Source: Listeria marthii FSL S4-120
GTDB taxonomy: Bacteria > Bacillota > Bacilli > Lactobacillales > Listeriaceae
Assembly (NCBI GenBank): GCA_000183865.1
Contig: CM001047.1
Coordinates: 1,319,312 to 1,325,034 of the forward strand
Direction of reading: 5' to 3'
Length of the DNA: 5,723 nt
Shown here: piece by piece, positions 1 to 5,723 of the stretch
Layout: the number at the start of each line of letters is the position of its first letter
Numbering within the stretch: position 1 is the first letter of the stretch
The notes under the pieces: generated by a model
Seen by the model: only the letters and a program-made list of their open reading frames with translations
What the model was told of the DNA's origin: nothing
Databases searched by the model: none
Position numbers and translations under genes: made by a program

Positions 1-835
1 ATGCAATATAATAAAGCTCTTTTTCAAATATCGGCATTTTTTCAAGGGCTTTTGTCAGTGATAGGCCTTGCTCCAATATTGGGAGAATCCGCTCAGCAAT
101 CGCTTGAAAGAATGGGGGAGATTCCTCTTGCGCGAATAGTTGCATAATATGCGTTATCGATAGCCCACTTTTTAGTAGATAACCTAGTTCTCGTGAAAAG
201 TATTGCGAATAATGGATTCTTAAAAATTGTCGAATATATGGAATACGACAATAAAAATAAGCACGCTCGTAGGCATTTTTTTGATTTTGCTTTCTAATAA
301 TAAAACTAATAATAAGAAAAAGGCTGAGTAAAAACAGACCTAGTAAAATCGGAACTTTTTCAAGTAAGAAATAAGTGAAATTAGTTCCCAGCGATCCGCT
401 AGTTGAGAGTTGCGAAAATAAAAGTTCGAATTTGGGTAAGAGGAAAATTCGAAGCAAGAAAAATACAACGATAACGGTGGAGAATAAGACTAAAGGATAT
501 TGAAAAGTTTTCAGTAACGCACTTTTTTCTTCGGCTCTTCTTTTCATATGGATACCAGTTTCATGAATTGTTTGCGTAAAGTAACCATGGTTAGAAGCAT
601 AATGAAGTTGTGTACAAATAAATTCAGGAAACCCGCTTTGCGAAAGTGCATAAGAAAAAGAATTGCCAAGCGCGAGAGAACTGATAATTTGTTCATATCT
701 TTTGCTATATTTTGGTGACGTAATACTTAAATAGCTAATAGATGCATCTAATGAGAAACCTTTTCCGAGCAAACTAGCAATTCTAATTAAAAATTCACCA
801 TCGTCTTTCCAATTAACGCGTTGAAAAAAAGCCAT
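1..835 (-). CDS. comGB: ComGB, polytopic inner-membrane platform protein of the competence pseudopilus (3' end missing)
   Basis: ComGB belongs to the GspF/PilC (T2SSF) family. It sits in the cytoplasmic membrane and couples the ComGA ATPase to assembly of the ComGC pseudopilus for DNA uptake. Reading the minus strand from the ATG at 835-833 gives 278 intact codons to the window edge, starting MAFFQRVNWKDDGEF. The first T2SSF domain spans about residues 13-135 and ends in a hydrophobic segment at about 112-134. A second membrane segment lies at about 160-181. A second T2SSF repeat begins near 197 and includes FSRELGYLLKSGLSITHIMQLF-like residues at about 212-233. Family members are about 320-345 residues long, so roughly the last 50 residues, with the final membrane helix, lie outside. 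The start is supported by AGAAAGGAG at 842-850, 6 nt upstream. The gene overlaps the end of comGA by 23 bp, which suggests translational coupling. The comGB assignment relies on family features plus position after comGA. Confidence 0.9.
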   Translation of the reverse strand, partial: MAFFQRVNWKDDGEFLIRIASLLGKGFSLDASISYLSITSPKYSKRYEQIISSLALGNSFSYALSQSGFPEFICTQLHYASNHGYFTQTIHETGIHMKRRAEEKSALLKTFQYPLVLFSTVIVVFFLLRIFLLPKFELLFSQLSTSGSLGTNFTYFLLEKVPILLGLFLLSLFLIISFIIRKQNQKNAYERAYFYCRIPYIRQFLRIHYSQYFSRELGYLLKSGLSITHIMQLFAQEESPPFFQAIAERILPILEQGLSLTKALEKMPIFEKELYYIA

Positions 836-1835
836 ATGCAACTCCTTTCTGATAAATAGATGCTACAGGTGATTTTGATTGAATGGGTTGTTTACTCGTG
901 CGAAAATAGTTGGTTATATCTTGTTTAGTCAACACTTCATACAGTGCCGTTCTTTTTCGCTCTAAATGTGTGCAAAGTGGATGGCATTTTGCGCCACAAA
1001 AGGTACAATGAAGATGAACTAGTTGCTGAAAGCTGATTCCAAGCAAGCATTGTGCTAATTCTTCCGAGCTAATACCAAATTCAAGCAATCTTAATAAAAC
1101 ACCATAAGCATCTCCAGCGTGAACGGTGCTCAATACTAAGTGGCCAGTTAGAGCGGCACGTGTAACTATTTTGGCAGTTTCTGAATCACGGATTTCTCCG
1201 ATGATTAGAATGTCAGGATCATGGCGCAACACAGAACGAATGAGAGGTGCATAGGTAATATTTGCTTTTTCGTTGATTTCAATTTGAAGGAAACCAGGCG
1301 AATAATGTTCGACGGGGTCTTCAATGGTAATGATTTGCAAGTCGTTCTTATTTTCTATAGAAGAAACTAAACTATACATCGAGCTTGATTTACCACTACC
1401 AGTACTACCTGAAAAGAGAAATAAACCAGTTTGATTTTTACACTGTTGTACAATTTGCTTTACAGACATAGGGAATACGCTAGATTTTAAAAACGGAATA
1501 GGAAACTTATAACGGAAAATCCGAATGACCATACTTTCATGGAAATCTTTGCTTGGCATCGTAGAAAGTCGTAAAGCGATTTTTTCTGAAGCAGTCGTTT
1601 TTTCAAAACTGCCAGATTGAGGTCTTCTTTTTTCGCTTATATCCAAAGCTGCTTGGAATTTAAGGAAAGATATTAATTTTCCACCTACATCTAATGGAAG
1701 GTATAGAAGGGGAATTAGCGTTCCATTTACTCTAAGACGAAGCAAATAGCGGTTGGGTAATGGATGAATATGGACATCACTTGCATTAACGCGGAGAGCT
1801 TGAGCTATAATATGATCTGTCATTTTTTGTGGCAT
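813..1835 (-). CDS. comGA: ComGA, competence pseudopilus assembly ATPase (GspE/PilB family)
   Basis: ComGA is the cytoplasmic traffic ATPase that powers assembly of the ComG pseudopilus needed for DNA binding and uptake. The 340-residue product begins MPQKMTDHII. Visible motifs in order are: an N-terminal GspE-like part with the ASDVHIHP signature (18-25); Walker A GSTGSGKS (143-150); an Asp box IITIEDPVE (168-176); Walker B ILIIGEIRD (209-217); a His box TGHLVLSTVHA (230-240); and a cysteine cluster C277, C280, C284, C288 that probably binds zinc as in related ATPases. Length is close to that of other ComGA proteins (about 340-360). An in-frame ATG at 1854-1856 would add seven residues, but the strong ribosome-binding site lies between the two starts and points to 1835. 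It is the first gene of the comG operon, with comGB overlapping its 3' end. A K-box upstream suggests ComK activation. No key residue is missing. Confidence 0.95.
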   Translation of the reverse strand: MPQKMTDHIIAQALRVNASDVHIHPLPNRYLLRLRVNGTLIPLLYLPLDVGGKLISFLKFQAALDISEKRRPQSGSFEKTTASEKIALRLSTMPSKDFHESMVIRIFRYKFPIPFLKSSVFPMSVKQIVQQCKNQTGLFLFSGSTGSGKSSSMYSLVSSIENKNDLQIITIEDPVEHYSPGFLQIEINEKANITYAPLIRSVLRHDPDILIIGEIRDSETAKIVTRAALTGHLVLSTVHAGDAYGVLLRLLEFGISSEELAQCLLGISFQQLVHLHCTFCGAKCHPLCTHLERKRTALYEVLTKQDITNYFRTSKQPIQSKSPVASIYQKGVAYGFFSTR

Positions 1836-1840
1836 ATGAA

Positions 1841-1848
1841 CCTCCTTA
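1841..1848 (-). promoter_or_regulatory. comGA ribosome-binding site that decides the start
   Basis: On the minus strand this reads TAAGGAGG, close to a full anti-16S match, and ends 5 nt before the ATG at 1835-1833. It lies downstream of the alternative in-frame ATG at 1856-1854, so that longer start has no comparable site and is less likely. A third in-frame ATG, four codons further inside (at 1823-1821), is too far away (17 nt) to be the better choice. Confidence 0.85.
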
Positions 1849-1907
1849 CAAGTCATATTCTACACAACTCTCAAAAATCCTTTGAACCGTAGAATTTCAC
1901 AAAAATG

Positions 1908-1944
1908 AAAATAGGTTTTTGCTAGCTAAAAAGGAGTAAATCTA
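1908..1944 (-). promoter_or_regulatory. Possible comGA promoter core (weak)
   Basis: Two weak -10 candidates lie between the K-box and comGA on the minus strand: TAGATT at 1944-1939 and TATTTT at 1913-1908. Neither has a good -35 at 16-18 bp: for TAGATT the -35 position falls inside the proximal AT-box, and for TATTTT it is CTCCTT. A poor -35 is usual for activator-dependent promoters. I cannot choose between the two from sequence alone. Confidence 0.25.
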
Positions 1945-1959
1945 ACCTAAATTTGGACC

Positions 1960-2003
1960 AAAAAAAGATTTCTAACTATTTAAAGCCTCTAAAAATCTTT
2001 TTT
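1960..2003 (-). promoter_or_regulatory. K-box: probable ComK-binding site upstream of comGA
   Basis: ComK binds two AT-boxes of consensus AAAA-N5-TTTT, with spacers of 8, 18 or 31 bp in Bacillus subtilis promoters. Here the distal box (1991-2003) is a perfect AAAA-N5-TTTT and the proximal box (1960-1972) matches 7 of 8 (AAAA-N5-TTTC). The spacer is 1973-1990, exactly 18 bp, so the centres are 31 bp (three helical turns) apart on the same face of the helix. The arms 1960-1971 and 1993-2004 are perfect inverted repeats of each other over 12 bp. The position is about 125-168 bp before the comGA start, upstream of any likely core promoter. AT-rich DNA gives chance matches to single boxes, but the spacing, the symmetry and the neighbouring comG operon make this credible. 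Binding has not been shown from this sequence. Confidence 0.7.
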
Positions 2004-2049
2004 TCGAATTCTCCACTTTTCACAATCTATGTGTAATTAGTAACAAACG

Positions 2050-2055
2050 TATAAT
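2050..2055 (+). promoter_or_regulatory. Candidate -10 element for the gcvT operon
   Basis: This is a perfect TATAAT on the plus strand, 140 bp before the riboswitch. The -35 position at 17-bp spacing (2027-2032, CTATGT) is poor and there is no TGn extension. A start near 2062 would give a leader of about 314 nt before gcvT. A weaker alternative promoter lies nearer the aptamer (2138-2166). Confidence 0.4.
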
Positions 2056-2111
2056 AGAGCGTAAATTATTCATTAAAGCCCTTACATTCCGAACCAATAG
2101 TAAAAATATCA

Positions 2112-2139
2112 AAATAATTAGCTTTAAAACTAATTATTT
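2112..2139. repeat. Perfect 10-bp AT-rich inverted repeat
   Basis: The left arm AAATAATTAG (2112-2121) and the right arm CTAATTATTT (2130-2139) are exact reverse complements around an 8-nt centre (2122-2129). The stem has one G-C pair and no following T-run, so it is a poor terminator. It lies between the TATAAT at 2050 and the glycine aptamer and could be an operator or a leader hairpin. I do not recognise a regulator that fits it. Confidence 0.6.
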
Positions 2140-2166
2140 GCCGAACAATACAACTCATGATAAGCT
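2138..2166 (+). promoter_or_regulatory. Alternative weak promoter just upstream of the riboswitch
   Basis: TTGCCG (2138-2143, 4 of 6 to the -35 consensus) is followed after 17 bp by TAAGCT (2161-2166, which keeps T, A and the final T of the -10). Transcription would begin near 2173, some 23 nt before the riboswitch base, a typical distance. The -35 overlaps the right arm of the inverted repeat at 2112-2139. The -10 is weak, so this is only a candidate. Confidence 0.25.
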
Positions 2167-2195
2167 ATAGAAAAGGCAAATACATAAAAGAATTA

Positions 2196-2320
2196 GCGGG
2201 TGAATGTAAACAGAGAGACTGCGAAAAGCAGCGCCGACGGGGAAAGCATATTTTATGTGAAACTCTCAGGCAAAAGGATGTTTACGGGACGCAACTCTGG
2301 AGTCATTTTTTATGTCACGA
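2196..2320 (+). promoter_or_regulatory. Glycine riboswitch: one complete aptamer plus a degenerate second one
   Basis: The conserved glycine aptamer is complete. P1 is 2206-2212 with 2279-2285; P2 is GAGAG 2213-2217 with CTCTC 2263-2267; the P3a hairpin is CTGC 2219-2222 with GCAG 2228-2231; the conserved core GCGCCGACGG is at 2231-2240; P3b is 2246-2250 with 2254-2258; and the J2/1 strand AGGCAAAAGGA is at 2268-2278. Below P1 the leader and linker form a kink-turn: GCG 2196-2198 pairs with CGC 2290-2292, with a three-nt bulge and tandem G-A pairs. Only one copy of the core is present. The following AACTCTGGAG (2293-2302) resembles the start of a second aptamer, but the rest has decayed. The switch lies directly before a terminator and gcvT, so glycine probably favours read-through, as shown for the B. 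subtilis gcvT leader. Confidence 0.95.
2293..2320 (+). other. Remnant ('ghost') second glycine aptamer
   Basis: AACTCTGGAG at 2293-2302 matches the usual opening of the second aptamer in tandem glycine riboswitches. It is followed by a P3a-like hairpin with one mismatch (2302-2306 with 2312-2316, five-T loop). GTCACGACAGGGC (2314-2326) resembles the GTCACCGAAGG-type core but is altered. There is no second CTCTCAGG/AAAAGGA strand, so it should not bind glycine. Single-aptamer glycine riboswitches with such downstream ghost structures are a known class. The alignment to a tandem aptamer is from memory. Confidence 0.6.
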
Positions 2321-2321
2321 C

Positions 2322-2349
2322 AGGGCTTATGAATCAAATAAGCCTTTTT
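2322..2349 (+). terminator. Rho-independent terminator of the glycine riboswitch
   Basis: GGCTTAT (2324-2330) pairs exactly with ATAAGCC (2338-2344) around a seven-nt loop. G2323-T2345 and A2322-T2346 can extend it to nine pairs, and it ends in five T residues (2345-2349). It stands between the aptamer and the gcvT ribosome-binding site, as expected for a transcription attenuator. I could not identify a convincing explicit antiterminator pairing. Confidence 0.85.
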
Positions 2350-2360
2350 GTTATGTGAAA

Positions 2361-2367
2361 AAGGAGG
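2361..2367 (+). promoter_or_regulatory. gcvT ribosome-binding site that decides the start
   Basis: AAGGAGG ends 8 nt before the ATG at 2376-2378. This fixes the gcvT start and rules out the longer reading from 2157, whose first 73 codons would be riboswitch and terminator sequence. The site lies 11 nt after the terminator T-run, so it is absent from attenuated transcripts. Confidence 0.9.
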
Positions 2368-2375
2368 ATATAATA

Positions 2376-3464
2376 ATGACAGAATTACTAAAAACACCAA
2401 TTCATCCACTTTATGCAAAATATGGTGCGAAAACCATTGATTTTGGTGGATGGGATTTACCAGTGCAATTTGCTGGGATAAAAGCAGAACATGAAGCCGT
2501 GCGAACGGATGCAGGGTTATTTGACGTGTCTCATATGGGAGAAATTTTGGTGAAAGGCCCTGACAGTACTTCTTATTTACAGTATTTGTTATCGAATGAC
2601 ATAGAGAAAATCAAAGTAGGCAAAGCGCAATATAATATCATGTGCTATGAAACAGGCGGAACGGTAGACGATTTAGTGGTTTATAAGAAAGCAGAAACGG
2701 AATACATACTTGTCGTTAATGCGGCAAACACGGAAAAAGATTTTGAATGGATGGTAAAGAATGTTCGCGGAGATGTGACTGTTACCAACGTATCTTCAGA
2801 ATTTGGACAACTAGCTCTTCAAGGACCAAATGCGGAAAAAATTCTTTCCAAGCTAACCGATGTTGATTTGAGTGCGATAAGTTTCTTTGGTTTTGTGGAG
2901 GATGCGGATGTAGCGGGTGTAAAAACGATCATTTCGAGAAGTGGTTATACCGGGGAAGATGGATTTGAAATTTACATGCAAAGTGCTGATGCTGGCAAAG
3001 TTTTTGAAGCAATTTTAGCTGAAGGTGTAGCGCCGATTGGTCTGGGTGCTCGTGATACGCTTCGTCTTGAAGCCGTACTTGCGCTTTATGGACAAGAATT
3101 GAGTAAAGATATTACGCCGCTCGAAGCTGGGTTGAATTTTGCTGTGAAATTGAAAAAAGAAGCAGATTTTATTGGTAAAGAAGCACTTATCGACCAAAAA
3201 GAAGCAGGATTAGCAAGAAAATTGGTTGGTATTGAATTAATCGAGCGAGGCATACCGCGTCACGATTATCCAGTATTTTTAAATGAGCAAGAGATTGGTG
3301 TCGTTACTTCAGGTACGCAATCACCCACGCTTGGAACGAATATTGGTTTAGCTTTAATTGATACGGCATATACAGAATTAGATCAAGAATTAGAAGTAGG
3401 GATACGAAATAAAAAAATAAAAGCAAAAGTAGTCCCAATACCATTTTATAAACGCGCAAAGTAA
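2376..3464 (+). CDS. gcvT: GcvT, aminomethyltransferase (T-protein of the glycine cleavage system)
   Basis: GcvT transfers the methylene group of the aminomethyl intermediate held on lipoylated H-protein to tetrahydrofolate, giving 5,10-methylene-THF and releasing ammonia in the cytoplasm. The 362-residue product, starting [17 protein letters not shown], has the usual length. Recognisable family signatures are [12 protein letters not shown] (21-32), FDVSHMGE (49-56), TGGTVDDL (93-100, containing the conserved acidic residues near the folate site), NAAN (115-118), [11 protein letters not shown] (190-200), [12 protein letters not shown] (222-233), DITPLEAGL (245-253) and the C-terminal barrel motif [16 protein letters not shown] (311-326). 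It is the first gene of the gcvT-gcvPA-gcvPB operon, controlled by the glycine riboswitch and terminator in its leader. gcvPA follows after 15 bp. Nothing in it is unusual. Confidence 0.97.
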   Translation: MTELLKTPIHPLYAKYGAKTIDFGGWDLPVQFAGIKAEHEAVRTDAGLFDVSHMGEILVKGPDSTSYLQYLLSNDIEKIKVGKAQYNIMCYETGGTVDDLVVYKKAETEYILVVNAANTEKDFEWMVKNVRGDVTVTNVSSEFGQLALQGPNAEKILSKLTDVDLSAISFFGFVEDADVAGVKTIISRSGYTGEDGFEIYMQSADAGKVFEAILAEGVAPIGLGARDTLRLEAVLALYGQELSKDITPLEAGLNFAVKLKKEADFIGKEALIDQKEAGLARKLVGIELIERGIPRHDYPVFLNEQEIGVVTSGTQSPTLGTNIGLALIDTAYTELDQELEVGIRNKKIKAKVVPIPFYKRAK

Positions 3465-3479
3465 AAAGGAGGAAATAAT

Positions 3480-4826
3480 ATGGCAAAACATCGTTATTTA
3501 CCAATGACGGAACAAGATGAAAAGGAAATGCTTGATGTGATAGGGGTTAAGTCGATTGATGACTTATTTCAAGATATTCCAGAAAAAATTAGATTTAAGC
3601 GGGATTATGATTTAAAACCAGCGAAATCAGAACCAGCTCTTTTACGCGAATTATCTAAACTTGCTTCTAAAAATGCCAATACAACAGAATATGCGTCCTT
3701 TTTAGGAGCGGGTGTGTATAGTCATTATATTCCGACTGTGGTAGATCATGTTATTTCACGTTCGGAATTTTATACAGCTTATACGCCTTATCAGCCGGAA
3801 ATTTCGCAAGGGGAATTGCAAGCGATTTTTGAATTCCAAACGATGATTGCGGAATTAACAGGGATGGATTTAGCGAATTCTTCGATGTATGACGGCGGGA
3901 CAGCACTTGCGGAAGCGGCGATGCTAGCAAGTGGGCATACCAAACGCAAAAAAATTCTTATTTCAGGTGCCGTTCATCCAGAAAGTACAAATGTGTTAAA
4001 AACCTATGCAACTGGCCAACATATTGAAGTGGAAGTTATCCCAGAAGTGGATGGCAAAACGGATATCGAAGCTTTGAAAAAAGCTCTTTCGGATGATATC
4101 GCAGGTTTTGTTGTGCAATATCCGAACTTTTATGGTCAAGTAGAACCTTTAGCAGAACTAGAAAAATTAGTTCATGAAAATGATTCTTTACTACTCGTTT
4201 CTAGTAATCCGCTATCTCTTGGTTTACTCACGCCGCCGGGAGAATTTGGCGCGGATATCGTTGTTGGCGATTCACAAGTATTTGGTATTCCAGAATCATT
4301 TGGCGGACCGCACTGTGGTTTCTTTGCTGTAACAACTAAATTAATGCGTAAAGTTCCAGGGCGTTTAGTTGGGGAAACGGTAGATGAAAACGGAAAGCGT
4401 GGTTACGTACTAACACTGCAAGCGCGCGAACAACATATTCGCCGCGACAAAGCGACTTCTAATATCTGTTCCAACCAAGCCTTAAATGCGCTAGCTTCTT
4501 CTGTTGCTATGGCGACACTCGGAAAAACAGGTCTAGTAGAAATGGCGAAACAAAATCTAGATAAATCTCATTACGCAAAACAAAAATTCCGTGACCATGG
4601 CTTTGAAGTGCTGTTTTCTGACGGATTTTTCAATGAGTTTGTTGTGAAACTTTCCAAACCAATCAAAGAAGTGAATGAATCGCTTTTAGATGAAGGAATT
4701 ATTGGTGGGTATGATCTTGGATTTTATGATGCTAAATACGACCAACATATGCTTATAGCAGTAACAGAAATGCGTACAAAAGAGGAAATTGATGCCTTTG
4801 TGGCGAGCTTGGAGGGTGTAAAATGA
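3480..4826 (+). CDS. gcvPA: GcvPA, glycine dehydrogenase (decarboxylating) subunit 1
   Basis: This is the N-terminal half of the split P-protein. With GcvPB it decarboxylates glycine and passes the aminomethyl group to the lipoyl arm of H-protein. The product is 448 residues, the normal length for subunit 1. Family signatures visible are [16 protein letters not shown] (70-85), [20 protein letters not shown] (101-120), [14 protein letters not shown] (134-147), [20 protein letters not shown] (263-282) and [15 protein letters not shown] (321-335). The PLP-binding lysine is in the other subunit, so its absence here is expected. The start has AAGGAGG at 3466-3472, 7 nt upstream. The gene follows gcvT after 15 bp and overlaps gcvPB by the four bases ATGA, a usual sign of translational coupling that helps equal production of the two halves. 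Clostridia, Bacilli and many other bacteria have this split form, while E. coli and eukaryotes have a single chain. Confidence 0.97.
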   Translation: MAKHRYLPMTEQDEKEMLDVIGVKSIDDLFQDIPEKIRFKRDYDLKPAKSEPALLRELSKLASKNANTTEYASFLGAGVYSHYIPTVVDHVISRSEFYTAYTPYQPEISQGELQAIFEFQTMIAELTGMDLANSSMYDGGTALAEAAMLASGHTKRKKILISGAVHPESTNVLKTYATGQHIEVEVIPEVDGKTDIEALKKALSDDIAGFVVQYPNFYGQVEPLAELEKLVHENDSLLLVSSNPLSLGLLTPPGEFGADIVVGDSQVFGIPESFGGPHCGFFAVTTKLMRKVPGRLVGETVDENGKRGYVLTLQAREQHIRRDKATSNICSNQALNALASSVAMATLGKTGLVEMAKQNLDKSHYAKQKFRDHGFEVLFSDGFFNEFVVKLSKPIKEVNESLLDEGIIGGYDLGFYDAKYDQHMLIAVTEMRTKEEIDAFVASLEGVK

Positions 4827-5723
4827 ATTTAGAAGAAACAATGCCGTTAGTATTTGAACGCTCGATTCCGGGAAGAATTGGTTTTAGTTTGCCAGAAAGT
4901 GATGTTCCCGAAACAAACGCCTCCGATTATTTTGATCAAGCCTATATTCGTTCCACTCCAGCAGATTTGCCTGAATTGAGCGAACTGGAAATTATGCGTC
5001 ATTATACGAATTTATCCAACCATAATTTCGGAGTAGACTCTGGTTTTTATCCGCTTGGTTCTTGTACGATGAAATATAATCCAAAAATCAATGAAAAAGT
5101 AGCGCGATTCCCCGGATTTGCCAATATTCATCCGAACCAACCAGAAAGCTCTGTTCAAGGCGCTCTGGAGTTGCTATATGATTTACAAACAAGTTTAGTT
5201 GAAATTACAGGCATGGATGAAGTAACCTTGCAACCAGCCGCTGGAGCACACGGCGAATGGACTGGCTTAATGCTCATTCGTGCTTTCCATGAAAAAAATG
5301 GCGATACAAAACGAACCAAAGTAATCATCCCGGACTCAGCGCACGGAACAAACCCAGCGTCCGCAGCAGTTGCCGGATTTGATGTTGTCACGGTTAAATC
5401 CAATGAAAAAGGACTTGTCGATGTTGCTGATTTGAAAAAAGTAGTAGGCGAGGATACTGCCGCGCTAATGTTAACAAATCCAAATACACTAGGTCTTTTC
5501 GAAAAAGATATTGTTGAAATGGCAGAAATTGTCCATGCGGCAGGTGGTAAATTGTATTACGATGGCGCTAACTTAAATGCAATCATGGCTAAGGTTAGAC
5601 CAGGAGACATGGGCTTTGACGTTGTACATTTAAATTTACACAAAACATTCACTGGTCCTCATGGCGGCGGTGGTCCGGGTTCTGGCCCAATCGGCGTAAA
5701 AAAAGAAAAACACCAGTTCTTAC
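4823..5723 (+). CDS. gcvPB: GcvPB, glycine dehydrogenase (decarboxylating) subunit 2, PLP-binding half (3' end missing)
   Basis: GcvPB carries the pyridoxal phosphate of the split P-protein and works as a complex with GcvPA. The frame is open for 300 codons from ATG 4823, starting [20 protein letters not shown], to the window edge. The family is about 485-490 residues long, so about 190 are outside. Key motifs are [15 protein letters not shown] (73-87), [11 protein letters not shown] (97-107), [13 protein letters not shown] (136-148), [12 protein letters not shown] (171-182), [11 protein letters not shown] (244-254) and [20 protein letters not shown] (269-288), where Lys274 is the expected Schiff-base lysine to PLP. 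The start overlaps the gcvPA stop (ATGA, 4823-4826), with GGAGG at 4811-4815, 7 nt upstream inside gcvPA. Sequence is intact as far as seen, with no frameshift. Confidence 0.96.
   Translation, partial: MNLEETMPLVFERSIPGRIGFSLPESDVPETNASDYFDQAYIRSTPADLPELSELEIMRHYTNLSNHNFGVDSGFYPLGSCTMKYNPKINEKVARFPGFANIHPNQPESSVQGALELLYDLQTSLVEITGMDEVTLQPAAGAHGEWTGLMLIRAFHEKNGDTKRTKVIIPDSAHGTNPASAAVAGFDVVTVKSNEKGLVDVADLKKVVGEDTAALMLTNPNTLGLFEKDIVEMAEIVHAAGGKLYYDGANLNAIMAKVRPGDMGFDVVHLNLHKTFTGPHGGGGPGSGPIGVKKEKHQFL

Larger units (their letters stand above)
1836..2375. other. Divergent intergenic control region between comGA and gcvT
   Basis: These 540 bp contain no believable gene. The plus-strand frame open from 2157 is only the gcvT frame running back through a structured RNA leader. 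From left to right I see the comGA leader and ribosome-binding site, a K-box (1960-2003), an imperfect dyad (2018-2036), a perfect plus-strand TATAAT (2050-2055), an AT-rich inverted repeat (2112-2139), a glycine riboswitch (2196-2320), its terminator (2322-2349) and the gcvT ribosome-binding site. The stretch 2056-2111 shows nothing recognisable. Confidence 0.85.

Noticed and set aside
1908..1920. A third perfect AAAA-N5-TTTT box
   Set aside because: It is 39 bp from the nearest K-box arm, not a known ComK spacing, has no partner, and overlaps a possible -10, so a chance match in AT-rich DNA is more likely.
1960..2004. The 12-bp inverted repeat as a bidirectional terminator
   Set aside because: The stem is almost entirely A-T with a 21-nt loop, and no gene ends here because both flanking operons start from this region. 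A protein-binding dyad is the better reading.
2157..2375. Plus-strand reading frame that would extend gcvT by 73 residues at its N-terminus
   Set aside because: These codons are the glycine aptamer and terminator. The extension resembles no GcvT N-terminus, and a strong ribosome-binding site at 2361-2367 marks the start at 2376.
3015..3197. Minus-strand 60-codon open frame inside gcvT
   Set aside because: It lies antisense to a clear gcvT sequence with conserved motifs and the product resembles nothing, so it is a shadow frame.
3304..3504. Minus-strand 66-codon frame with a hydrophobic stretch across the gcvT/gcvPA junction
   Set aside because: The hydrophobic run comes from antisense of AT-rich, lysine-rich gcvT codons. 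It overlaps the gcvPA ribosome-binding site region and has no sign of independent expression.
5155..5403. Minus-strand 82-codon frame inside gcvPB
   Set aside because: Antisense shadow of the conserved GcvPB core, with no recognisable product.
1..5723. Mobile element, CRISPR array, tRNA or rRNA genes, or sign of horizontal transfer
   Set aside because: No transposase, repeat-spacer pattern, tRNA cloverleaf or composition break was seen. All four genes are typical core-genome genes with uniform codon use.

Overview
The window looks like a low-GC Firmicute chromosome and most likely Listeria (L. monocytogenes or a close relative). The reasons are AT-rich intergenic DNA, strong AAGGAGG ribosome-binding sites, and a comG operon lying divergently next to a glycine-riboswitch-controlled gcvT-gcvPA-gcvPB operon. 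The genus call rests on recognising this gene order and the protein sequences, not on a database search.

Left arm (1-1835, minus strand): the first two genes of the comG operon. comGA encodes the secretion/pilus-assembly ATPase, and comGB (cut by the window edge) encodes its polytopic membrane partner. The two overlap by 23 bp. Together they form the inner-membrane motor and platform that assemble the ComGC-type competence pseudopilus used for DNA uptake. In L. monocytogenes the Com machinery has also been linked to phagosomal escape.

Centre (1836-2375, 540 bp, no gene): a divergent control region. Toward comGA there is a good ComK-type K-box: two AAAA-N5-TTTT-like AT-boxes with an 18-bp spacer, contained in a perfect 12-bp inverted repeat. 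Toward gcvT there are a perfect TATAAT, an AT-rich 10-bp inverted repeat, one complete glycine aptamer with a kink-turn at its base, a degenerate remnant of a second aptamer, an intrinsic terminator, and the gcvT ribosome-binding site.

Right arm (2376-5723, plus strand): gcvT (aminomethyltransferase, T-protein), then gcvPA and gcvPB (the two halves of the PLP-dependent glycine decarboxylase, P-protein). gcvPB overlaps gcvPA by 4 bp and runs off the window. With H-protein and L-protein (encoded elsewhere) these enzymes split glycine into CO2, ammonia, NADH and a methylene group carried on tetrahydrofolate. Glycine binding to the leader most likely prevents termination, so that glycine induces its own breakdown.

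I found no evidence of a new biological system. The coding content is core genome. What merits a second look lies in the intergenic region: the K-box geometry, the single-aptamer riboswitch whose second aptamer appears to have decayed into the terminator region, and two unexplained dyads. All four genes read without frameshift or internal stop.
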